From: Mesorhizobium sp. M8A.F.Ca.ET.218.01.1.1
GTDB taxonomy: Bacteria; Pseudomonadota; Alphaproteobacteria; Rhizobiales; Rhizobiaceae
Length of the DNA stretch: 64,000 bases
Assembly (NCBI RefSeq): GCF_004791165.1
Contig: NZ_SRUZ01000010.1
Location: 124,001-188,000, forward strand
Reading direction: 5' to 3'
The notes below the pieces were generated by a model. It made no database searches. It was not told the DNA's origin and was given only the letters and a program-made list of their open reading frames with translations. How positions within the stretch are numbered: position 1 is the first letter of the stretch; each line of letters starts with the position of its first letter. This document shows, in pieces, positions 18,530-27,523 of this stretch. A program made the translations under genes and the position numbers.

Positions 18530-19393
18530 TCAGCGCTTTTTCTGCACTGGAAATTCGAGCGTTTGGCCGTCCCGCGCGGCAAACGCGCCGGCAAACCGGT
18601 CCTTGGCCAGTTTCTCCATCTCGTCCAGTTGCTCGTCGGTGCGTGCCGGATCGTGGTGAAATAGCGCGAGCCCCCGCGCGCCGGCCGCCTCACAGAGCTT
18701 GACGCCCTGTTGCCATGTCGAGTGGCCGTTACCGCGGCGGCGTTCCATTTCCTTCTCGGTGTAGGTGCAATCGTAAATGACGAGGTCGGCATCGTCGATG
18801 AGGCCGAGCACCGACTGATCGAGTTTGCCCGGCTCGTGCTCGGTGTCCGTGATCACCGCCACGATGCGGCCGCCCCACTCGACCCGGTAGCCTATGCAGC
18901 CGCCCGGATGGGCAAGGCTGCCGGTCCGAACCACGACCCCTTCGCGCGGCCGAAGCACGTCTCCGGACACGAAATCGCGGCAGTCGAGCTTTGCCTTGCA
19001 GACGTCCATTTTCACCGGAAACCACGGCGGCCGTATGAACTCATCGATCATCTGCCGGGTCGTCATGCGCCCGGCAAGATGCCCGGACCAAATGGTAAGC
19101 TTGACGCTCGGGTCAAAGATCGGCGCAAAAGCCGGCAGCCCGATGATGTGATCGTAGTGGCAATGGGTGAAAAGCAGGTCGAAATCGGTCATATCCGCCG
19201 CCTGAAACGCCCTGCCGGCAGGCCGCAGGCCAGAGCCCGCGTCGAACAGAAGCGTATGCTTGCCGCATCGCATCTCAATGCAGACTGTGTTGCCGCCATA
19301 GCGAGCGAATTCTGGCCCGGATACCGCAATGCTGCCGCGCACGCCCCAAAATCTGACCAGGAAAAAATCGTCGTCCATACTACTTTCGCCCAT
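18530..19393 (-). CDS. MBL-fold metallo-hydrolase
   Basis: This 287-residue protein has the metallo-beta-lactamase motif T-H-C-H-Y-D-H (near residue 77), FDAGSGLRPAG before it, then SLAHPGGCIGYRV, an aspartate in ITDTEHE and a late histidine in ALFHHDPART. Together these give a full dinuclear metal site. The layout resembles the phosphodiesterase/RNase Z-like branch of the family, so cleavage of a cyclic nucleotide or another phosphodiester is possible but unproven. It is the third gene after the pseudo-ABC exporter and the cyclic-nucleotide-binding protein, starting 7 bp after the latter. Confidence 0.88.
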   Translation of the reverse strand: MGESSMDDDFFLVRFWGVRGSIAVSGPEFARYGGNTVCIEMRCGKHTLLFDAGSGLRPAGRAFQAADMTDFDLLFTHCHYDHIIGLPAFAPIFDPSVKLTIWSGHLAGRMTTRQMIDEFIRPPWFPVKMDVCKAKLDCRDFVSGDVLRPREGVVVRTGSLAHPGGCIGYRVEWGGRIVAVITDTEHEPGKLDQSVLGLIDDADLVIYDCTYTEKEMERRRGNGHSTWQQGVKLCEAAGARGLALFHHDPARTDEQLDEMEKLAKDRFAGAFAARDGQTLEFPVQKKR

Positions 19394-19400
19394 CGTAGCT

Positions 19401-19847
19401 CTAGGCGGTTCGTGCGTCGATCAGATCCGCGGTCGTATGGCTTAGCCGATCGGCAAGAACCCGCAATATCTCGATCGTCATTTCCGGGAACTCCCTCATA
19501 AGCCTCAGGAAATGATCCTTGCGGATTCTCAAGGCCTCCAGATCAGTTGCCGCTCTGACGGCGGCAGTGCGGGAGCTGTTGCACAATATGGCGATCTCGC
19601 CGACGATCGAATTTGGCAGCAGTTCGGCAACTTTTATCGGCCCGCTATCGGAATCGACCAGAATGTCCGCGCTGCCTGAAAGGATGACATAGGCGGCGTC
19701 CGCCTCGTCGCCCTGCCGGAAAAGAATCTGGCCGGCGCTGTATTTCACGCGATCGGATGTGAACGCGAGCAGCTTGAGCTTTGCCGGCTCAATGCCAGAG
19801 AACAAGGGAACGCGTTGCAGCATTCCGACTTCATCCTTGAGCAGCAT
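19401..19847 (-). CDS. Single-domain cyclic-nucleotide-binding protein
   Basis: This 148-residue protein is a Crp-type cNMP-binding domain without a DNA-binding helix-turn-helix. It shows the beta-roll (YSAGQILFRQGDEADAAYVILSGSADIL) and the phosphate-binding cassette (NSIVGEIAILCNSSRTAAVRAATD), where GE and R-T-A contact the cyclic phosphate. A C-terminal helix follows. ATG at 19847 is chosen because the longer reading would overlap the exporter gene. It lies 34 bp after the exporter and 7 bp before the MBL gene. With five cyclase-type genes within 20 kb, it is a natural candidate receptor for their product. Confidence 0.9.
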   Translation of the reverse strand: MLLKDEVGMLQRVPLFSGIEPAKLKLLAFTSDRVKYSAGQILFRQGDEADAAYVILSGSADILVDSDSGPIKVAELLPNSIVGEIAILCNSSRTAAVRAATDLEALRIRKDHFLRLMREFPEMTIEILRVLADRLSHTTADLIDARTA

Positions 19848-19881
19848 TGTCGCAAACCTTCCTAAATTCGCGTCTGCCAGA

Positions 19882-22596
19882 CTATGACAGAAGTTCCTTG
19901 AAGATACCGTTTCCTGCCAAAAGTGTCTCGTGTGTACCGTCTTCCACCAATTGACCCGAGTCAAAGACGATAACGCGATCGAACCCTGTGGCCATTGCCG
20001 GACTCGTCACGACCCAAACAATTGCCGGCGAATGGCCGTCGCGTCTGGCTTCCTCGAGCACGTTTCGCAGCACCTTTTCCTGAATGCGCTGGTCGAGCGC
20101 CGACAGCGGCCGGTTGAGAATGAGAAAATCGGGGCGCTTGAGCAGGGCGCGGGCAACATCGAGCTTCTGTCGCTGTCCACCGGTCAGCCGCCTGCCGCCG
20201 GCACCGACGTTGAAATCCAAGCCGACATTCAGAAGCTCGGCATAAAGCCCCAGCTCGTCAAGAATTTCGTAGACGATGGAGCGTATGCGGTCCGGCGCGT
20301 CGGGATGGTTGTTGCCCAGACGCCCGAACAGGACATTGTCCATGACGGTGGCCGCGGCGATATATTTGGCGGGGTCATACCGTTCGATCGCGTTTTGCAG
20401 CTCGGGCGGCAGGTTTTCATAGAACTGGTTGCGTGCGGCGACGATCTTGCGCATCAGCTCGTCGGTCAGCAGGCCGAAGCGGTGCCGGGGCTCGATATAG
20501 GCAAAGCTCAAAGTAATGATCATGGCGCGGTCGGCCTCCGAAACCGCCTCGTAGGAACGGTTCTTGAGCCGCTGCAGCAAGGTCTCGTAGGCGGGGATCT
20601 CCTCGGCGCTCATGAAGGCGAGCTGCTGAAAGAACTGGTGATCGGGCGGCAGGTCGGCAAACAGCTCGATCGCCTGTTCGGCGATCTCCATGCCCATTTC
20701 GTAGAGCGTGCGGTCGAGGCCGGCTTGCTTCAGCACGGAAGCGAAATAGGGATTGGCCGCCAGAGCCTTGTCGGCCAGTTCGGGGCCGGCGGCAGCGCCG
20801 AACAGCAGGTTCTGGCCGATCGTCGCTTCCGTGTTGTAAGCGCCCGGCTCGAAAGGAACCACCAGTTCGCGCAGCCCTTCCTGTTCGAGCCGGGTTCGCA
20901 GCGCTGCACGCAGTTCGACGATACGCCCGGCAAGCTTCGTGTGACGCGTTAGGTCGGCCGAAGAGCGCAAGCCAAGATCCAGAATGTCGCGCGACAGAAG
21001 AACCGCGTCGAGCACCCGGCGCACCGCTTCGAAGAGGTCGTGCGGGCCGGTAGCACCGGCGGAAGCATAGTCGATCCAGTCGCTGTGGATATCGAGATCC
21101 GGATTGCCCGACCGGCGCGCCTCGTCGATGTTCCAGCGCTGCTGGTCCGCCGCGGCGCCGTCATAAGTCACCGATGTCAGCGGTGCATGCTTCAACCCGT
21201 AGAGCAGGTTATCGCGCAGACTTGCCTGGAACAGGAAAACATCCGACGAGGCGTAGGACATGCGCCGGCCGGTCACTGCTTCGGGGAGCTCAAGCAGGTC
21301 ATCGGCGCCCGAAGCGACCTTTCCGCTTTCCGGCCAGTTCAGCCGCGCGAAGGCTTCTGCCAGCGCCTCCGCTCCACCTGTCGGGGTGCTGACCAGCGCC
21401 ACCGTCTCGGCCGGCTTGACCTGCATGGAGATCCGGTTGAGGAGCATTGCACCGCCATCGTCCGCCATTGACAGACCGACCGCCGACAACGGGTTTGTCA
21501 TCGGACCGGGATTGTCGATCGTCAGTGCTCCGATCGTCGGCGCAATGATATCCTCGACGGTGAACTGTTCGACGACCTGCTGGTATTTGACCTGGACATC
21601 CTGCCGATCCTGATCCCAGTCGATCAGTTCCTTCATCGGTCCAGGCAGGTCCTTGTAGGCGCCGATCACGGCCACGAGTTGGCCGACGTCCAGCCGGCCC
21701 GCGATGACCAGATAGCCGCCGATCATGTAGAACAGGAAGGGCGTGAGCTGCGCCAGAAAATTGTTGAGGAACTTTACCATGAATTTCCATTGGTAAAGAT
21801 CGAAGCGGATCTTGAAGATGAGCCCGAGCCGGGCAGCTATGTCGGCGCGCTCGTAGTTCGACGTATCGTGGACGTGAACAGCGCCGATGCCGTCGACGAT
21901 TTCGCCAACCCGGCCCGAAAGCGCGCGTGCCGTCAACTGCCGTTGGCGCCCGAGCACGAGCAGCCGCCGTCGCATGCGCGGGATGAGCACGATCTGGATC
22001 ACCACGATCACGATGGCTATCGCTCCGAGCCAGACGTTCTGGACCATGATGAACAGCATGGCCGTCAGCGCCTGGCCGCCGAGCAGCACCGGCTGCAGGA
22101 AGGCATCGCCGATGAAGCCGCCCAGCGGCTCCACCTCGTCCTTCACCATGGTCGCCACTTCGGCGGATTTCACCCGCTTGAAGTAAATCGGCGGAAAACG
22201 CAGCACACGATCGACCAGATCGAAGCGGATACGGCGCAACATGCGTTCGCCGAGGCGGCCCTTGTAGGTGTTGATGTAGAGTTTGAACAGGCCGTTGATG
22301 ACGACCAGCAAGAGGAACACAATGCTCAGGGCAAGCAGCGTCGCCTTGCGGCCGAGCTGAAAGCCGGAGAACAACAGGACCTCGCCAATGAACGGCAGGT
22401 TATAGTGCAGCCTCATGAAGGGCAGGGTCGCGCCCGGTTGCTCGAACCCCTTGCCCTGGATCGGGCCGTTGACGATCAGCTTCGGCAGGTCGAAGGACAT
22501 GAAATACGGGATCATCGAAAGCAAGACGATCAACAATATCCAGATCTGCTGCTTCCTGGTGTGCTTCCAGATGTAGCGGGCTAGGCTGGGTTCCAT
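19882..22596 (-). CDS. ABC exporter-like protein with degenerate ATPase and large insert
   Basis: This 904-residue protein starts with an exporter-type membrane domain (about residues 1-330, six helices). The ABC domain that follows has lost its catalytic residues. The Walker A position reads STPTGGAEAL (no P-loop lysine, about 403-411). Walker B reads LILNRPLSALD (Asn and Arg instead of Asp-Glu, about 825-835). The H-loop position reads VTSPAMA without histidine. The signature LTGGQ is kept (about 804). Some 280 extra residues lie between the DNLLYG element and the signature, and that element recurs as QNLLFG and DNVLFG. ATG at 22596 is chosen; a GTG at 22644 is an alternative. ATP hydrolysis by this chain is unlikely. 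Confidence 0.9.
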   Translation of the reverse strand: MEPSLARYIWKHTRKQQIWILLIVLLSMIPYFMSFDLPKLIVNGPIQGKGFEQPGATLPFMRLHYNLPFIGEVLLFSGFQLGRKATLLALSIVFLLLVVINGLFKLYINTYKGRLGERMLRRIRFDLVDRVLRFPPIYFKRVKSAEVATMVKDEVEPLGGFIGDAFLQPVLLGGQALTAMLFIMVQNVWLGAIAIVIVVIQIVLIPRMRRRLLVLGRQRQLTARALSGRVGEIVDGIGAVHVHDTSNYERADIAARLGLIFKIRFDLYQWKFMVKFLNNFLAQLTPFLFYMIGGYLVIAGRLDVGQLVAVIGAYKDLPGPMKELIDWDQDRQDVQVKYQQVVEQFTVEDIIAPTIGALTIDNPGPMTNPLSAVGLSMADDGGAMLLNRISMQVKPAETVALVSTPTGGAEALAEAFARLNWPESGKVASGADDLLELPEAVTGRRMSYASSDVFLFQASLRDNLLYGLKHAPLTSVTYDGAAADQQRWNIDEARRSGNPDLDIHSDWIDYASAGATGPHDLFEAVRRVLDAVLLSRDILDLGLRSSADLTRHTKLAGRIVELRAALRTRLEQEGLRELVVPFEPGAYNTEATIGQNLLFGAAAGPELADKALAANPYFASVLKQAGLDRTLYEMGMEIAEQAIELFADLPPDHQFFQQLAFMSAEEIPAYETLLQRLKNRSYEAVSEADRAMIITLSFAYIEPRHRFGLLTDELMRKIVAARNQFYENLPPELQNAIERYDPAKYIAAATVMDNVLFGRLGNNHPDAPDRIRSIVYEILDELGLYAELLNVGLDFNVGAGGRRLTGGQRQKLDVARALLKRPDFLILNRPLSALDQRIQEKVLRNVLEEARRDGHSPAIVWVVTSPAMATGFDRVIVFDSGQLVEDGTHETLLAGNGIFKELLS

Positions 22597-22774
22597 ATGC
22601 GATCGTGGAGCCTTCAGTTGGAAGGGTGCTGGATGTAAAAGCACCTGCTGGCGAATGGCGTATCGGCAATTTCTTCGTCGCCAATGACAAGCTCCAAGCT
22701 GCAGTGCACGGAGGCAGTGCTGCGCTCAGCAAGATTGCGTTGTGTCGCCCGAAATCCCAACATACAAGGCGAAT

Positions 22775-23449
22775 ATGATGGATGTCACGCAACCGCGCAA
22801 TGCCGGCATGGACTGGCACGAGCAAGCCTTCGACCTCACCCGAGGAATTGCGGCCTATGTCGATCGCCCTCTCGTGGCAGGGCTGGCGCGCGTCATCGCC
22901 AAGCACCCGAAGGCCGATATCGCCAACGCCTTCAACCACAAGCAGGTCGCCTGCAAGATGTGGGCGCTCGACGGGCTGTTCGAAAGCTGCGGCGGCCGGT
23001 TCGGGCGCATATGGGTTCTGGGTGGATGGTACGGCGTGTTGCCGGCGATGCTTTTCAACGACGCCCGTTTCGACATTGCGGCGATCGACAGCATCGACAT
23101 CGATCCTGAAGTCGGGCCGGTCGCCCGGACCCTCAACCGGGAAGCCGGCGACCGCTTCCGGGCGCTGACGGAGGATATGTACGCACTCGACTATGCGGCC
23201 GGGCGGCCCGACCTGGTGGTCAACACGAGCTGCGAACACATAGCTGATCTGGGTGCTTGGCTTGCCCTGCTTCCGCGAGGCACGAACGTACTGCTGCAAT
23301 CCAACGATTATTTCAGCGAGCCGACGCATATCAACTGCGTGGCTTCACTGGCAGCCTTCGAAGCAATGGCGGCGCTACGGGAGGTGCGGTTCTCCGGTGA
23401 ACTGCCGACGAAAAAGTATACGCGCTTCATGCTGATTGGAACTGTTTGA
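22775..23449 (+). CDS. Class I SAM-methyltransferase-like protein
   Basis: This 224-residue protein has a Rossmann-type motif IWVLGGWYGVLPAMLF followed by IDSIDIDPEVGPVA, with the acidic residues expected to hold the SAM ribose. A later NTSCEHIADLGAWL occupies the motif IV position. It resembles small-molecule or tRNA-type methyltransferases, but the substrate cannot be told. The ATG at 22775 follows AAGGCGA; a GTG at 22742 is an alternative. It is divergent from the pseudo-ABC exporter and convergent with the glycosyltransferase operon. Confidence 0.75.
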   Translation: MMDVTQPRNAGMDWHEQAFDLTRGIAAYVDRPLVAGLARVIAKHPKADIANAFNHKQVACKMWALDGLFESCGGRFGRIWVLGGWYGVLPAMLFNDARFDIAAIDSIDIDPEVGPVARTLNREAGDRFRALTEDMYALDYAAGRPDLVVNTSCEHIADLGAWLALLPRGTNVLLQSNDYFSEPTHINCVASLAAFEAMAALREVRFSGELPTKKYTRFMLIGTV

Positions 23450-23462
23450 CGCGCTTTGCGCG
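23450..23462. terminator. Short GC hairpin between convergent genes
   Basis: CGCGC-TTT-GCGCG lies directly after the stop at 23449 and before the end of the convergent gene at 23487. It is a weak candidate for a shared terminator. Confidence 0.3.
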
Positions 23463-23486
23463 AATCCAACCCAGGCGCGGCCCGCG

Positions 23487-24653
23487 TCAGGATTTCGGCG
23501 ACCAGGTTCGATACCGCTGACGCAGAATCTGCGCCGAGCGATGCGCGCCTTCCAGATCGAGACGGTGCGCGGCTGGCGTCGGCGCCCCAAACGCCTGTTC
23601 GATCGCTTGCGCCAGACCTTCAGGCGTCAGGTCCTTTTCGGTCAACACCGTTGCCAGACCGAGTTCTTCGAGCATCAGGGCGCGAACCGTCTGTTCGGTT
23701 TCCCCGCCGGCCGCAAATGGAACAAGCAGCGAGCGACAACCCGCGCGCAGCACATCGCAGACCGTGTTGTAACCCGCCTGCGAGACCGACAGGCGGGCGC
23801 CGGTCAGCAGGCTGGCGAAATCCTCTCGGAACCGGAAGATGGACAGACCAGGCGTGGCATCGCGTGCGATCGTGTCAAACTCGGCTTTCGGCAGGTTTGG
23901 GCCGGTGATCAAACACCATTTCCAACCGTTTTTGGCGTTCCGCGCCGCTGCGATGGTGGAGTGAACAAGGCTCTTTCCGGCAGCCCCGCCGCCAACCGAC
24001 ACCAGAATGTCGAAGCGCTCGGAGGCCGCGGGCGATGGCGGCGCCGCGACGAGCCCTGTGTAGGTGACCTCAGCCCTGATCGCGCCGGCCAGTGGAAATG
24101 TCTTGTCGATGGTCGCGAAAGCCGGGTCGCCGTGGACCATGACCAGGTCGAAATGCCTGTTGATGAGATCGACTGTTTCCTCGTTTCGGCCCGGCTTGAC
24201 GCGCTCCTGGAGGATATCACGGACGGACGTCGCCAGCAGCGGTCTGGGCGACGTCGCGGCGATGGCCTCGATCAACGGTAACAATTCGAAACGCATCTGC
24301 CGGCGTCCAAACGGAAACGCCTCGACAATGACGATATCAGGCCTGCAATCCCGGAATGCCCGCAGCAGCATCTCTGAACGCCGTTTCTTGAAAGCATCGT
24401 CGATGGGGATGCCCTGCAAGTCGACAAGCCCGGAAAATCCCTCATCACCGGAGGTGACAGGTGGCAGGGTTACGGACTTTACCCCCGGTCCCGGAAACCC
24501 GGAGACCGGCGCTCCGCCGGTCACGACGGTTACCTCAAACCCGTCATCGACCAGAGCCGCCGCGACGCGGCTGGTGCGTGCGAGATGGCCGATACCGAGC
24601 AGGTGCTGGACATAGAGGAACGCACGCAGCTGCTTCAACCGGCGGCCCGCCAC
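23487..24653 (-). CDS. COG4671-type GT-B glycosyltransferase
   Basis: This protein of about 388 residues has the GT-B pattern of the COG4671 predicted glycosyltransferases, related to MurG and to UDP-sugar transferases. The N-terminus is FLYVQHLLGIGHLARTSRVA, and the donor side shows DILVSVGGGAAGKSLVHS and SVSQAGYNTVCDVLRAGCRSLLVPF. It has the same architecture as the protein encoded at 25881-27095. It overlaps the GT4 gene by up to 19 bases; GTG at 24653 and TTG at 24638 are both possible starts. It is the last gene of the operon. Confidence 0.85.
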   Translation of the reverse strand: MAGRRLKQLRAFLYVQHLLGIGHLARTSRVAAALVDDGFEVTVVTGGAPVSGFPGPGVKSVTLPPVTSGDEGFSGLVDLQGIPIDDAFKKRRSEMLLRAFRDCRPDIVIVEAFPFGRRQMRFELLPLIEAIAATSPRPLLATSVRDILQERVKPGRNEETVDLINRHFDLVMVHGDPAFATIDKTFPLAGAIRAEVTYTGLVAAPPSPAASERFDILVSVGGGAAGKSLVHSTIAAARNAKNGWKWCLITGPNLPKAEFDTIARDATPGLSIFRFREDFASLLTGARLSVSQAGYNTVCDVLRAGCRSLLVPFAAGGETEQTVRALMLEELGLATVLTEKDLTPEGLAQAIEQAFGAPTPAAHRLDLEGAHRSAQILRQRYRTWSPKS

Positions 24654-25879
24654 TCGCGCTCGAACAGTTCCTTGAGCTGTCCAATGCTCGCCATATGATC
24701 GAAATTGCCGCGCACGCGCGCCTCCGCGGCGTCACCGAGGCGAGCGCGCAGCACGGGATCACGGATCAGGCGCTCCAGCGCCTGTGCCAGGGCAATCGGG
24801 TTTTCTGTCGGAACCAGCAGCCCGGTTTCATCCGACGACAAGAGCTCCGGAACGCCGGAAATATCGGTGGACACGCAGGCAAGCCGCTGGCTGGCCGCCT
24901 CCACCAGAACATTAGGCAGACCGTCCCGGTCGCCATCCGCGGTGATCCTGCAGGCCAGGGCAAAGATGTCGGCGCGGCGGTAGTGCTCAAGCACCTCCTT
25001 CTGCGCCAGCGCACCTTTCCAGGAGATGCGACCATCCAGTCCGAGCCTTTTCGCCAGCGCCTTGAGCCGTTCCAGTTCCTCGCCGCCGCCGATATGCTCG
25101 AAACGCCAGTCCAGATCGCCAGGCAACAGGGCAAGGGCTCCCAGCAAGGTGTCGTAACCTTTCTTTGCGACGGCGCGCCCGACACTCAGAATGATGACCG
25201 GTCCGCTCTGGGCCGAGCCGTCATGTTGCTTTCGCGCCGCACTGAAACTGCCGAAGCGGTCAAGGTCGAGCCCATGATAGCTCAAATGCACGGACGAGTT
25301 GCCATTGGCGAGTTTTTTCAGGTGGTCGAAGCCGGTTTTCGTGCAAGTGACTGTCCAACGCGCCGAGGAAAGCTTGCCGGCCAGATCCCAGTCCGCCGAA
25401 GTCCAGATATCCTTGGCATGGGCCGAGCAGCTCCACGGCTGGCCACGAAGCTGGCTGGCATAGCGTGTCACCGATGCCGGCGTGTGCACGAAATGGGCAT
25501 GCAACCACCCCGCGTCTTGCGGCCATTCGGCCGCCAGCACGAGCGCTTGCCCGAAGCGGCGTGCGCGATTGCGCGTAAAGTCGCGGGGGATATCGGCGGC
25601 CAGCGATCGGAGCGCGCGCCAGAAACCCGGCCGCGGCAAACAAGCAAACAGCGAGCGAAGCACGCGCAGCGGCTCGTCGTGCAGATATTCCGGCAGGTAG
25701 TGGACGGGCGCTTTGATCTCGTCATGCACGGGGTGGCGTTTTGCGTCGGTGGGCCGCCTGAGTGCGACGAGTATCAAGTCGAACCCCGCGCGTTCGAGGC
25801 CGAGCAGTTCCTGCGCGATAAAAGTTTCCGACAGCCGTGGATAGCCCTTCAGAACCACGACGATCTTGCGATGTTGCAA
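24635..25879 (-). CDS. Glycosyltransferase family 4 protein (TTG start)
   Basis: This protein of about 414 residues begins KIVVVLKGYPRLSETFIAQELLGLE, the acceptor-domain start of the GT4 group that includes exopolysaccharide enzymes. HAHFVHTPASVTRYA follows, and the donor half has ILSVGRAVAKKGYDTLLGAL and DGLPNVLVEAASQRLACVSTDISGVPELL. The most likely start is TTG at 25879, one base after the stop of the upstream gene with AAGGA 10 bases ahead; no ATG is available nearby. It lies between two COG4671-type transferases in one operon, so the three probably act in sequence on one glycan. Confidence 0.88.
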   Translation of the reverse strand: MQHRKIVVVLKGYPRLSETFIAQELLGLERAGFDLILVALRRPTDAKRHPVHDEIKAPVHYLPEYLHDEPLRVLRSLFACLPRPGFWRALRSLAADIPRDFTRNRARRFGQALVLAAEWPQDAGWLHAHFVHTPASVTRYASQLRGQPWSCSAHAKDIWTSADWDLAGKLSSARWTVTCTKTGFDHLKKLANGNSSVHLSYHGLDLDRFGSFSAARKQHDGSAQSGPVIILSVGRAVAKKGYDTLLGALALLPGDLDWRFEHIGGGEELERLKALAKRLGLDGRISWKGALAQKEVLEHYRRADIFALACRITADGDRDGLPNVLVEAASQRLACVSTDISGVPELLSSDETGLLVPTENPIALAQALERLIRDPVLRARLGDAAEARVRGNFDHMASIGQLKELFEREWRAAG

Positions 25880-25880
25880 G

Positions 25881-27095
25881 TCAGATGGTTCCTTCAACAA
25901 CCGAAAGGTGATGGCCGGCCCGCCGGTCCAGCAGTTCCGCGACAATCTCGGAAATATGCGGCAGCCCTTCCAGCGTCAGATGCGGATTACTCTGTGAGGG
26001 GCGGGACCGGTCCGGCAGCGCCACCAGTGCATCGGCAAACCGCTGGGAGTCCTTGGCTTCCTCCGGCAAAAGCATCTCGATGAGGCCGAGTTCGGCTGCG
26101 CGCCGAGCGCGGATCAGCTGTTCCTGGCGGGGCTCTATGCGCGGCACGATCAGCGCCGGCTTATCGAAAGACAGTATCTCGCAATAGGTGTTGTAACCAC
26201 CCATCGCCACTACCGCCTTGGCGCCGGCAATCAGGTCTTCCATGCGATTGTCGAACTCGATGATCTTGATGTAGGGGATCTTGGACCCCTTCCTGAGCAG
26301 CTTGTTGCGCTTGCGCGCCGGCATGTAAGGCCCGAGCACGATCAGCGCCCTGTGCTGCAACTGCGGATCCTGATGATAGGCATCGATGACGTCGTGGATC
26401 AATTCGGCACCGTCGCCGCCGCCACCGGTGGTAACGAGGATATAGTCGCCCTCGGGCCGGTGGCCAGGCAACTCGTTCCGCTGCAGGCTCCGTTGCAGGA
26501 AGCCGACGAACCTCATCTTTGCCCTGACAGCCGGCGGCACATCCAAGCCGGTCAACGGATCGTAGAAATCCGGCGGGCCATAGGCCCAGACCTTGTCGTA
26601 GAACAGGCCTATCTTGCGCATCACATCCCTGCGCGCCCACTCTGCCTCGAGCAGGTGCGGCGCATCCATCACCTCGCGCAGGCCAAGCACCAGCGTGGTG
26701 CCCCGCGTCTTGAGGTAGGACAGCGTATCCTCAATCTCACCGCGCAGGCCGAGCGGTTCCTTGTCGACGATGAAGATATCCGGCCGGAAGGTCTCGGCCG
26801 TATGGCGGATGATCGACTGGCGCATCCTGAGCGTCTCATGCAGATCGATATCCTTTTCCAGCGAGGTGTATTCGCCGTTGCGCAACTTGATGACGCTGGG
26901 GATCTTCACGAAGTCGACACGGGCCCGGTAGTCGAAGGCGCCAGCGATGGTCGCACCCGAAATGATAAGCACCTGAAGTCCGCGGAAATCCTCGACCAGC
27001 GAATGCGCGATAGTCCGGCAGCGCTGCAAGTGGCCGAGCCCGAACGTGTCGTGGCTGTACATGAGAATTCGAGCGTTTTCTGCGTGCTGGGTCAT
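25881..27095 (-). CDS. COG4671-type GT-B glycosyltransferase
   Basis: This 404-residue protein shows the paired signatures of COG4671: ILMYSHDTFGLGHLQRCRTIA at the N-terminus, ILVTTGGGGDGAELI in the middle, and VVAMGGYNTYCEILSFDKPALIVPR on the donor side, ending with the EQLIRARRAAELGL segment. It is the first large gene of the transferase operon. Its ATG at 27095 overlaps the stop of a small upstream reading frame (ATGA), and the GT4 gene begins one base after its stop. The product is a cytoplasmic, probably peripheral, glycan-assembly enzyme. Confidence 0.88.
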   Translation of the reverse strand: MTQHAENARILMYSHDTFGLGHLQRCRTIAHSLVEDFRGLQVLIISGATIAGAFDYRARVDFVKIPSVIKLRNGEYTSLEKDIDLHETLRMRQSIIRHTAETFRPDIFIVDKEPLGLRGEIEDTLSYLKTRGTTLVLGLREVMDAPHLLEAEWARRDVMRKIGLFYDKVWAYGPPDFYDPLTGLDVPPAVRAKMRFVGFLQRSLQRNELPGHRPEGDYILVTTGGGGDGAELIHDVIDAYHQDPQLQHRALIVLGPYMPARKRNKLLRKGSKIPYIKIIEFDNRMEDLIAGAKAVVAMGGYNTYCEILSFDKPALIVPRIEPRQEQLIRARRAAELGLIEMLLPEEAKDSQRFADALVALPDRSRPSQSNPHLTLEGLPHISEIVAELLDRRAGHHLSVVEGTI

Positions 27096-27355
27096 TGTTG
27101 AACGTCTCTTAGAATTCTCGCCTTGAGGACCGTGAGCGGCGCGCCGGCTTCGAAAGCATCCTGGTTCTGAAAAATGAGGCCGCCATTTTCGATCTGTATT
27201 GCTTCCGTGGTGTGCCTGTCAGGCAGGCTTTCCGATTGCCTGAGTCCGAAACTTGATGGATTGACGAATATCGCCTCGGCGGGAGCGGGCCGAGACGCCC
27301 TGTTGGTGTCTGGATCGAAGGGGAACGTGGTATCCAAAAGATCGGCAGAAATCAT
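27092..27355 (-). CDS. Small unrecognised ORF coupled to the glycosyltransferase operon
   Basis: This reading frame of 87 residues ends in an ATGA overlap with the glycosyltransferase at 27095, which is the main reason to believe in it. The product is hydrophilic with no signal peptide or known motif; the C-terminus reads LTVLKARILRDVQQ. The frame stays open upstream, so starts at 27433, 27472 or 27523 (TTG) are possible and the true start is unsettled. The AGAGGG ahead of the ATG at 27355 is too close to be a good ribosome site. Confidence 0.45.
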   Translation of the reverse strand: MISADLLDTTFPFDPDTNRASRPAPAEAIFVNPSSFGLRQSESLPDRHTTEAIQIENGGLIFQNQDAFEAGAPLTVLKARILRDVQQ

Positions 27356-27523
27356 CCCTCTTGATTCCAAAAAGTTCCGGTGTCTCCGAACTCCATTGAT
27401 TTCGGAGCGGTGAAGGCGAATTATCCTGCCCATATAGCCAATTGATCGGTCGCCGGAAGTCGCACGGCCCATTTTGTTGTAGAACTCATTTCGCGCGCCA
27501 TTGCTCTCGGTCTTGGGGACCAA

